DNA of 5,146 nt from an uncultured Clostridia bacterium. Its GTDB lineage: Bacteria > Bacillota > Clostridia > Oscillospirales > CAG-272. The stretch is from NCBI GenBank assembly GCA_947306035.1, contig CAMZFG010000097.1, forward strand, positions 1-5,146, written 5' to 3'. A model generated the notes under the pieces. That model was not told the origin of the DNA, did not search any database, and worked only from the letters and a program-made list of their open reading frames with translations. Position numbers and translations under genes: made by a program. Numbering within the stretch: the first letter of the stretch is position 1; every line of letters starts with the position of its first letter. Shown in pieces: positions 1-5,146 of the stretch.

Positions 1-1
1 C

Positions 2-1411
2 AAAGTGGGGCGCGAATTCACGCAATACTTCCCGCAAGAGGGTCACGTCGAACACGACGCCGAAGAAATTTTTGAATCACAGTTGTCCGTCGCCAAGCGC
101 GCTTTGCAAGAAAGCGGCATCTCTCCTGCACAAATCGCCGCCATCGGCATCACCAATCAGCGCGAGACGACGGTGGTCTGGGAAAAGAAAACGGGCCGCC
201 CCATCTGCCACGCCATCGTGTGGCAATGCCGCCGCACCGCGCCGGAATGCGAAAAACTGCGCGCCGCCGGGTGGGAACCCGCGATCAAGCAAAAGACGGG
301 ACTGCCCATCGACCCCTATTTTTCCGCCACCAAACTGGACTATATCCTCTCGCACGTCGAGGGAGCGCGCAAACGCGCCGAAGCGGGAGAGCTGCTGTTC
401 GGCACGGTCGACAGTTGGCTCATCTATAAACTGACGGGCGGCCGCGTGCACGCCACGGATCCCTCCAACGCCGCGCGCACCATGCTCTTCAACATCCACA
501 CCATGACCTGGGACGAAGAACTCCTGCGCCTTTTCAACATACCCGCCTGCATGCTGCCGCGGGTGCTCCCCTCCTCCGGCCTGTTCGGCGAAACGGATCC
601 CGCGCTGCTCGGCACGTCCGTTCCCATTGCCGGCGTGGCGGGCGACCAGCAGGCGGCGCTGTTCGGGCAATGCTGCTTTGAAAAAGGTCAGGTCAAAAAT
701 ACCTACGGCACCGGCGGCTTTCTTCTGATGAATACCGGCGATCGCCCCGTGACTTCCGCAAACGGCCTGCTGACCACCGTCGGCTGGCAGATCGGCGACC
801 GCGTGACCTACGTGCTGGAGGGCTCGGTGTTCGTGTGCGGCGCCGCCATCCAATGGCTGCGCGACGGTCTCGGCCTGATCGGCAGCGCCCGCGAGAGTGA
901 GGCCCTGGCCGCCTCCGTCAAAGATACGGGCGGCGTTTATTTCGTGCCCGCTTTCGTGGGTCTCGGCACCCCGTGGTGGGATCCGTACGCCCGCGGCATC
1001 ATCACCGGCATCTCCCGCGGCACCACACGCGCCCACCTGACCCGCGCCACGCTGGAAGCCATGGCGTTTCAGACCGTAGACGTGGTAGAGGCCATGCGCA
1101 AGGATACCGGGCTTACCGTGCCCGCTCTGCGGGTGGACGGCGGCGCGGCCGCCAACGATCTGCTGCTCTCCATGCAAAGCGACTTTCTGGGCCTGCCCAC
1201 GCTGCGCCCCGCCTGCGTCGAGACCACCGCGCAGGGAGCGGCGTGCCTGGCCGGCCTCGCGGTCGGCGTTTTCGGCAGTTTATCCGAGATCGCGGCCACC
1301 TGCAAGATCGAGCACACCTTCAAACCCTCTATCAGCGAAAAAGAACGGCAGGCGCGCCTTGACGACTGGCACTTTGCCGTGCACCGCGCTCTGCTCAAAA
1401 AAGAGCCGTAA
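2..1411 (+). CDS. glpK: Glycerol kinase, 5' end cut by window edge
   Basis: Phosphorylates glycerol to sn-glycerol 3-phosphate with ATP in the cytosol, the committing step of glycerol use; FGGY carbohydrate kinase family. The match is strong from end to end. Counting from the GTG at 5: the N-terminal EFTQYFP...VEHDAEEIF block; TNQRET (50-55), whose Arg-Glu binds glycerol; [34 protein letters not shown] (213-222) with catalytic-base Asp214; [12 protein letters not shown] signature 2 at 331-351 (GIITGISRG...HLTRATLE); and DGGAAAND from 378. The GTG at 5 is not the start: the frame is open to the left edge, and comparison with E. coli GlpK implies about 30 missing residues, including the first phosphate-binding loop (DQGTTSSR). 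The C-terminus is complete, with TAA at 1409-1411. The loop before GDQQ lacks both the E. coli FBP-binding GGKGGTR sequence and the Gram-positive regulatory His. It converges on a sugar-transporter operon and shares no transcript with it. Confidence 0.97.
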   Translation, partial: KVGREFTQYFPQEGHVEHDAEEIFESQLSVAKRALQESGISPAQIAAIGITNQRETTVVWEKKTGRPICHAIVWQCRRTAPECEKLRAAGWEPAIKQKTGLPIDPYFSATKLDYILSHVEGARKRAEAGELLFGTVDSWLIYKLTGGRVHATDPSNAARTMLFNIHTMTWDEELLRLFNIPACMLPRVLPSSGLFGETDPALLGTSVPIAGVAGDQQAALFGQCCFEKGQVKNTYGTGGFLLMNTGDRPVTSANGLLTTVGWQIGDRVTYVLEGSVFVCGAAIQWLRDGLGLIGSARESEALAASVKDTGGVYFVPAFVGLGTPWWDPYARGIITGISRGTTRAHLTRATLEAMAFQTVDVVEAMRKDTGLTVPALRVDGGAAANDLLLSMQSDFLGLPTLRPACVETTAQGAACLAGLAVGVFGSLSEIAATCKIEHTFKPSISEKERQARLDDWHFAVHRALLKKEP

Positions 1412-1432
1412 GGCCCCGTTTTACCGCTTACA

Positions 1433-1464
1433 AAAAACCCGTTCGGCGTACCGAACGGGTTTTT
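1433..1464. terminator. Bidirectional intrinsic terminator between convergent genes
   Basis: Perfect inverted repeat of 14 bp: AAAAACCCGTTCGG (1433-1446) pairs with CCGAACGGGTTTTT (1451-1464) around a CGTA loop. The inner nine pairs are GC-rich. On the plus strand the stem ends in TTTTTGTTTG; on the minus strand it ends in TTTTTTG (complement of 1431-1437). It lies 21 bp after the glpK stop and 12 bp after the stop of the minus-strand permease, so it should terminate both transcripts. It occupies most of the 65-bp intergenic gap, in which I see nothing else. Confidence 0.93.
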
Positions 1465-1476
1465 GTTTGATAGGGA

Positions 1477-2598
1477 TCAGCCCACGATGCCGGAGCGTTC
1501 GATGCCCTGCACCAGATATTTCTGGCAGAACAGGAACAGCAGGATCAGGGGGGCGCCGGCCATCAGGCCGCAGCCGTACTGCACGGCTTGTTTGTATCTG
1601 CTGCTGTTGTTGGCGGCTTTGAACGCCTCGGTCAGTCCTTTGGGCGGAACGGCCAGTTCCGGCGGCAGGAAGACCATCAACGCCGGCTTCTTGGCGGTCG
1701 AAACGCCTTTGAAGAACAGCGAGATGTAGAAGTTATCCGTCCATTGCCAGCAGAAGGCAAACAGGAACACTGTGATCATCATGGGGATGGACAACGGTAT
1801 GATGACCTGCAGGAAAGTGCGGAAGGTGTTGGCGCCGTCCAGGTAAGCCGACTCTTCCAACTCATCCGGCACGCCGCGGAAGAACTGACGCAGCATGAAG
1901 ATGTAAAGACCGTTCTTGAACGCCAGACCCGTGGCAGACAGAAGGAACATCGGCACAAGCGTGCGAATGGTCCGAATGCCGGTCGGGAAATTGAGCAGTT
2001 TGATCTTGGACAAAATGTTGTCCAGCCAGCCGATACCCGTGTGTGTGCCGCCCGACAGGAACGTGAAAATGCCGAGCACGTCCAGGTGCTGGAAGCGGTA
2101 GTAAATGGCCGATTGCAGCGAGCCGTGCGGAATGGTCAGCGTGATGATGACGGCAAAGAAGACCCACTTGTTGCCGCGGAACTTGAACTTGGCAAGACCG
2201 TAGCCGATCAGACTGCACGAGAAGGTCTGCAGCAGAGCGCACGTCAGAGAAACGGCGAACGTGCTGAAGAAAAACTTGACGTAGTGCAGATCCGTAAAGA
2301 TCGACTTGTAGATCACGCCCGATATGTGACGCGGCACGTTGACGACCGTAGAGTTGATGTAGTCCTGCGGGGCCATGATGGAGCGAATGAACATCGTCAA
2401 AAACGGCTGCAGCACCACGAACGCGATACCGACGAGCAGCAGCATGCGGAAGATGTACCACACCGCCCGTTTGAGGAAGTAGAGCGACAGGTATTTTTCT
2501 TTCAGGCGCTCACGCAGAGAGGTGCGTTCAAACTCAACGCGGATCTTGTTTTTGCTTTCCCGTTTGATGCGGGGCTTTTGTTCCATGTTTTCAGTCAT
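1477..2598 (-). CDS. Carbohydrate ABC transporter permease, MalG/UgpE-like
   Basis: Inner-membrane permease subunit of a binding-protein-dependent sugar importer (BPD_transp_1 fold, CUT1-like). Of 373 residues, about 46 form a charged cytoplasmic N-terminal tail. Hydrophobic segments lie near 47-70, 107-133, 145-166, 212-236, 265-288 and 340-360. The EAA loop that docks on the ATPase is clear at about 247-272 (ELEESAYLDGA...IIPLSIP). The family-typical GYGLAKFKFRG (132-142) and the ending QKYLVQGIERSGIVG support the MalG-type assignment. At 373 residues it is longer than MalG (about 296); the excess is in the N-terminal tail and a lengthened extracytoplasmic loop at about 176-212. The ATG at 2596-2598 has GGAGGG six bases upstream; the Met at residue 5 is a less likely start. 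It is the last gene of the operon: the terminator follows its TGA within 12 bp. Substrate unknown. Confidence 0.93.
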   Translation of the reverse strand: MTENMEQKPRIKRESKNKIRVEFERTSLRERLKEKYLSLYFLKRAVWYIFRMLLLVGIAFVVLQPFLTMFIRSIMAPQDYINSTVVNVPRHISGVIYKSIFTDLHYVKFFFSTFAVSLTCALLQTFSCSLIGYGLAKFKFRGNKWVFFAVIITLTIPHGSLQSAIYYRFQHLDVLGIFTFLSGGTHTGIGWLDNILSKIKLLNFPTGIRTIRTLVPMFLLSATGLAFKNGLYIFMLRQFFRGVPDELEESAYLDGANTFRTFLQVIIPLSIPMMITVFLFAFCWQWTDNFYISLFFKGVSTAKKPALMVFLPPELAVPPKGLTEAFKAANNSSRYKQAVQYGCGLMAGAPLILLFLFCQKYLVQGIERSGIVG

Positions 2599-2604
2599 AG
2601 TTCA

Positions 2605-2612
2605 CCCTCCCC
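2605..2612 (-). promoter_or_regulatory. Ribosome binding site of the second permease
   Basis: The minus strand reads GGGGAGGG here, with the core GGAGGG six bases before the ATG at 2598. It fills most of the 16-bp gap after the TGA of the first permease. It supports translation from ATG 2598 and shows that the two permeases are co-transcribed but separately initiated. Confidence 0.85.
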
Positions 2613-2614
2613 TC

Positions 2615-3595
2615 TCAATCTCTGCGCTGATAGAAGACGAAGGCGGAGATCAGACCCGCCACGGCGCCGACGATCAGCAGCACAACGAGAAAGTACATCC
2701 AACCCATTGCGGCACTCTGGTTCTGCGACTTCTTCAGATAGGTATCGTCGATAGCCCGCATGACCACGTTGGAGTTGACCGTAAACGAGTCGATAATGGT
2801 GTAGACCGCGTTCACCAGGATCATGGGGCTGACCATGGGGAACGTCACTTTCCAGAACGTCTCCCACGACGTCGCGCCGTCGATCTGGCAGGACTCGTAA
2901 ATGGCGGGAGAAATGGATTGCAGCGCCGCCAGGAAGATAAGGATCTGCACGCCGGAACGGTTGACGATATCCGCAATGTTCGACACGGCCTGCGCGATGT
3001 ACGTCACAAGCCCCATGCCGAAGCCGAGACTGGTAAAGATGCGTTCCAGCAAGGCCTCGATGGCCATGGCGGAAGCCACCTTGTCGGCCGACATTTCCTG
3101 CTCGCCCAGGTTGACCGCCTCGTGCGCGGAAGAATACGAAGCGTTCATGATGCTGGCCATCATACCGGTCGTCACGATAACGGGCAGGAAGAAGATGGCA
3201 CGGAAGGCGGCGCGGCCCACCATTTTCTGATTTAAGATGACCGCCACGAACAGCGAAAAGATCAGAATGGCGGGAATGTCGAACAGCATGTCTTTCAGGC
3301 CCGTCAGCAGCGTCTGCACGAAGGTGGCGTCGCTGCCGGTCAGCACCTCGCGGTAGTTTTCAAAACCGACGAAGGTCTTGACGTCAACGCCGTCGCCGAC
3401 GGCTTTGTAGACGTAAAAGGTCTGCTTGAGGGACTCAAAGATGATGGGCAGATAAATGATCGCCAAGCCGATCAGAAAGGGCAGCACGAACAGCCAGCCG
3501 GCGCGTGCCTTTCTCTTGTCGAGAGAAGCGATTTTTTTCTTTTTGACCGGTGCGGCCGGTTTTGCCGCGGCCGGCGTTTTGACTTGATCTGTCAT
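2615..3595 (-). CDS. Carbohydrate ABC transporter permease, MalF/UgpA-like
   Basis: Partner membrane subunit of the same sugar importer, 326 residues. The N-terminal tail is low-complexity and rich in Ala, Pro and Lys (about 7-22, ending VKKKK), followed by the family-typical GWLFVLPFLIGLAIIYLPII (33-52), the first membrane segment. FVGFENYREVL (75-85) is the usual landmark before segment 2 (about 98-122). Others lie near 131-151, 213-230, 252-275 and 298-320. The EAA loop is at about 232-258 (IYESCQIDGA...FPMVSPM). Between segments 3 and 4 there is an unusually long extracytoplasmic region (about 152-212). The start is the ATG at 3593-3595, with AGGGGG ten bases upstream. A TTG at 3616 would add seven residues but overlaps the upstream stop codon and leaves this ribosome binding site inside the gene. 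It sits 17 bp after the DUF5696 gene and 16 bp before the second permease. Substrate unknown. Confidence 0.93.
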   Translation of the reverse strand: MTDQVKTPAAAKPAAPVKKKKIASLDKRKARAGWLFVLPFLIGLAIIYLPIIFESLKQTFYVYKAVGDGVDVKTFVGFENYREVLTGSDATFVQTLLTGLKDMLFDIPAILIFSLFVAVILNQKMVGRAAFRAIFFLPVIVTTGMMASIMNASYSSAHEAVNLGEQEMSADKVASAMAIEALLERIFTSLGFGMGLVTYIAQAVSNIADIVNRSGVQILIFLAALQSISPAIYESCQIDGATSWETFWKVTFPMVSPMILVNAVYTIIDSFTVNSNVVMRAIDDTYLKKSQNQSAAMGWMYFLVVLLIVGAVAGLISAFVFYQRRD

Positions 3596-3603
3596 ATACA
3601 CAC

Positions 3604-3612
3604 TTCCCCCTT
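3604..3612 (-). promoter_or_regulatory. Ribosome binding site of the first permease
   Basis: The minus strand reads AAGGGGGAA here, ending eight bases before the ATG at 3595 (ten bases from the AGGGGG core). It lies wholly in the 17-bp gap after the DUF5696 stop codon. It decides the start in favour of ATG 3595 over the in-frame TTG at 3616. Confidence 0.83.
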
Positions 3613-5146
3613 TCAATGGTAGATGACCACGTAGTCGTAAGCGGATACGGTGTAGTGGATGCCACCCACCGTCGTGCTGACGGCGTAGTCGTTAAAGTTC
3701 AGAATGACGGATTTGAACGGCGCGTTTTTCTCGCCGTAGGTGACGAGGACCACGCTGTTGTCGATGGCGTACCGGTATTCGACCGATTCGGCCGCGCCGG
3801 GCACGTTCTCGTTGCCGGCCTCTTCTTCATCCGCCTGCGGGATAACGGTCAACGCTCTGAACTGCGCCTGCTGTACGGCGGCGTAATCAATGACCTTGAC
3901 GCCGTTGTTGACGTCATAGATCTGCGCGGCAGCCAGCGCCGCCCGATAAGCGGCCTCGACCTCTTTGATGCCGATGTTCGCGTACTGGGCGTTGATCGCG
4001 GCGTCGTTGCCGAACAGGTAGGCGTCCACGTCCGCTGCCGCCACGGACAACGCCGTGCCGGCGGTCGTGACCGTCAGCGCCTGGATGCGATCGTCGGCAC
4101 CGTCGATGTAAGCGTCTTTGTCGGCGGCGCTCACCCCATAGGTCTCGCTCTCGCAAACGCTCTTGATCGCCGCGTAGAGATCCAGGATCTGATCGAGCGC
4201 GTTGCGCGCGTCGGCCAGCACGTCGGCCGCCACGTCGGCACGGACCAGACTGTCGTAGTTCTTTTTGGTGTTGACCACCAACTGATCCAGTTCCGTCTCA
4301 ATGCGGCGCGTTCTGACGTAAGGATCGACTACGTAGACCGACAGCGCGTCGATCAGCGCCATTTTGGTCTGTGTGGTCAGCGTATCGGAAGCGGCAAGTT
4401 CGTCGACGGCCGCGTTCCACGCCGTCACCAGTTGACCGGCCGCGCCCGTTTCGGCCACACGGCCGCTCGCGATGCGCGTTCTGTAGACGTTGACGGCGGC
4501 CAGGTAGTCGGTCATTTTGGTCAGCGCCTGCGAAATGGCGGTCTGCATATCGACCTGACGCGCTTTCTGCGCCTCGATCTCGGCCTCGTGCTGCGCCGTC
4601 GCTTCTTCCATGTCGCGGAGCAATTCGTCGGCGTCCGGCACGCGCGTCGCGTCCAGGAACTGATGATCGATGATCAGTTTGGTCTGCACGTCGGCCAGCA
4701 CCGCGTTGATCTCCTGATAGATCTTGACCAAGCGGTTGCGCCAGATGTCGTAGCGCACGGAGTAGTTCTGCGACAGCAGCACGTTCTCCTTGAGCAGTTC
4801 GGTGTTCTCGTAGGACAGAACGAAGTACAGGCCCGCGCCGCTCTCAATGGCTTTCAGCATGGCATAGGTCAGGTTGCCTTCCATGTTGAGCGCCGTGCCG
4901 GCGAACGGCACGTAGCCGTGCAGCACCACGCCCATGAACGGCACCATGCGGTATTCCGTCTTATAGCGGCTGGAGTCCAGCGCCACGTCCAGAATGTGAT
5001 CGGCCAGCGTCCAGGTGTAGGCGTTGCCGCCGTTGACCATGACGTCGTAGTTGTTCTCTTTGAAGTAGGAGATCGCTTCCACGACGTACTCTTTGGCTTC
5101 CTCGCGCAGCACGGTCTTGTTCTCGTCGAAATCCGAGTTCAGATCG
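3613..5146 (-). CDS. DUF5696-like, glycoside-hydrolase-like protein, C-terminal part
   Basis: C-terminal 510 residues of a larger protein. The frame runs unbroken off the right edge, so the GTG at 5112 is internal. Numbering from that codon, residues about 5-135 look like the end of a sugar-enzyme-type barrel: VMVNGGNAYTWTLADHILDV, then MVPFMGVVLHGYVPFAG, AIESGAGLYFVLSYENTELL and YSVRYDIWRN. I recognise these blocks as DUF5696, a poorly characterised Bacillota family often next to sugar ABC permeases; this is from memory, not a search. About 160-440 is alanine-rich, helical and coiled-coil-like. The end (about 445-499: VVLVTYGE, VILNFNDYAV, HYTVSAYDYVVIYH) is a beta-rich domain like those closing many glycosidases. 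One Cys (320) occurs in the visible part. First gene of the visible operon, 17 bp before the permeases. It probably acts outside the membrane on the imported glycan; any signal peptide is outside the window. Catalytic residues cannot be assigned. Confidence 0.8.
   Translation of the reverse strand, partial: DLNSDFDENKTVLREEAKEYVVEAISYFKENNYDVMVNGGNAYTWTLADHILDVALDSSRYKTEYRMVPFMGVVLHGYVPFAGTALNMEGNLTYAMLKAIESGAGLYFVLSYENTELLKENVLLSQNYSVRYDIWRNRLVKIYQEINAVLADVQTKLIIDHQFLDATRVPDADELLRDMEEATAQHEAEIEAQKARQVDMQTAISQALTKMTDYLAAVNVYRTRIASGRVAETGAAGQLVTAWNAAVDELAASDTLTTQTKMALIDALSVYVVDPYVRTRRIETELDQLVVNTKKNYDSLVRADVAADVLADARNALDQILDLYAAIKSVCESETYGVSAADKDAYIDGADDRIQALTVTTAGTALSVAAADVDAYLFGNDAAINAQYANIGIKEVEAAYRAALAAAQIYDVNNGVKVIDYAAVQQAQFRALTVIPQADEEEAGNENVPGAAESVEYRYAIDNSVVLVTYGEKNAPFKSVILNFNDYAVSTTVGGIHYTVSAYDYVVIYH
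3793..4635 (-). other. Alanine-rich helical insertion within the DUF5696-like protein
   Basis: This part of the reading frame encodes about 280 residues (160-440 from codon 5112) unlike the flanking domains: strongly Ala/Asp/Glu-rich, almost free of Gly-Pro breaks, with runs such as DMEEATAQHEAEIEAQKARQ that suggest coiled coil. Within it, AADKDAYIDGADDRI (about 329-343) and AAADVDAYLFGNDAAI (about 358-373) share an A-D-x-D-A-Y-x-x-G pattern about 29 residues apart, which may reflect a degenerate internal repeat. It ends in an acidic linker (ADEEEAGNEN, 427-436) before the terminal beta domain. The boundaries are estimates by eye. Confidence 0.6.

Noticed and set aside
5..7. GTG as the start of glycerol kinase
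   Set aside because: The frame is open upstream to the window edge, and the family needs about 30 more N-terminal residues including the phosphate-binding loop; the codon is an internal Val.
77..1177. Long open frame of about 366 codons on the minus strand, antisense to glpK
   Set aside because: It is a shadow of a GC-rich gene: the product is rich in Gly, Ala, His, Gln and Arg with no recognisable domain, while the opposite strand encodes an unmistakable glycerol kinase.
1588..2754. Open frame of about 388 codons on the plus strand, antisense to the two permeases
   Set aside because: The product is a run of Arg, Gln, Glu, His and Asp with no fold-like pattern, and it spans the junction of two well-supported permease genes on the other strand.
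2522..3235. Open frame of about 237 codons on the plus strand across the permease junction
   Set aside because: It is His/Asp/Gly/Arg-rich shadow coding, with no ribosome binding site I could support and with clear permease genes opposite.
3545..3578. GC-rich inverted repeats around GGCCGCGG as a possible regulatory hairpin
   Set aside because: They lie inside the coding sequence for the Ala-Pro-Lys tail and are explained by its GCC/GCG and CCG codons; there is no T-run or leader context.
3614..3616. TTG start for the first permease, overlapping the upstream TGA (TTGA coupling)
   Set aside because: It would put the strong AGGGGG site inside the gene; the ATG at 3595 is correctly spaced from that site, and the extra seven residues look non-conserved.
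5110..5112. GTG as the start of the DUF5696-like protein
   Set aside because: The frame continues without a stop to the window edge, and the visible part begins in the middle of a barrel-like domain, so this is an internal Val.

Overview
The window looks like a moderately GC-rich chromosome of a Gram-positive-type bacterium, most likely an uncultured member of the Clostridia (Bacillota). Three things suggest this. The glycerol kinase lacks the FBP-binding loop seen in the E. coli enzyme. A DUF5696-type protein sits next to two sugar-type ABC permeases, a pairing I associate with Bacillota. The ribosome binding sites are strong and purine-rich (AGGGGG, GGAGGG). I cannot assign a genus from sequence alone.

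Layout. Positions 2-1411 (+) hold glycerol kinase (glpK), complete except for roughly the first 30 residues, which lie off the left edge. A 65-bp convergent gap follows (1412-1476), holding a 14-bp perfect-stem hairpin with T-rich flanks on both sides, which should stop transcription from both directions. The rest of the window is one minus-strand operon, read right to left. It starts with the C-terminal part of a large DUF5696-like, glycoside-hydrolase-like protein (5146-3613, start beyond the right edge). Next is a first carbohydrate ABC permease of the MalF/UgpA type (3595-2615), then a second of the MalG/UgpE type (2598-1477). The two intergenic gaps are 17 and 16 bp, each filled by a Shine-Dalgarno sequence.

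How the genes may work together. The two permeases each carry the cytoplasmic EAA loop of binding-protein-dependent importers and should form a heterodimeric channel of the CUT1 (oligosaccharide) class. No ATPase or solute-binding protein is in the window. The terminator directly after the second permease shows that the operon does not continue downstream into an ATPase gene. The importer therefore probably uses an ATPase encoded upstream or elsewhere (a shared MsmX-type ATPase is the usual solution in Bacillota), with the binding protein probably upstream. The DUF5696 protein probably acts on or recognises the glycan that the importer takes up. Its substrate is unknown.

Nothing here is clearly a new system. 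The most unusual element is a roughly 280-residue alanine-rich, helical, coiled-coil-like stretch between the barrel-like part of the DUF5696 protein and its terminal beta domain. Both permeases also appear to have lengthened extracytoplasmic loops. The window contains no RNA genes, CRISPR arrays, insertion sequences or promoters that I can support.
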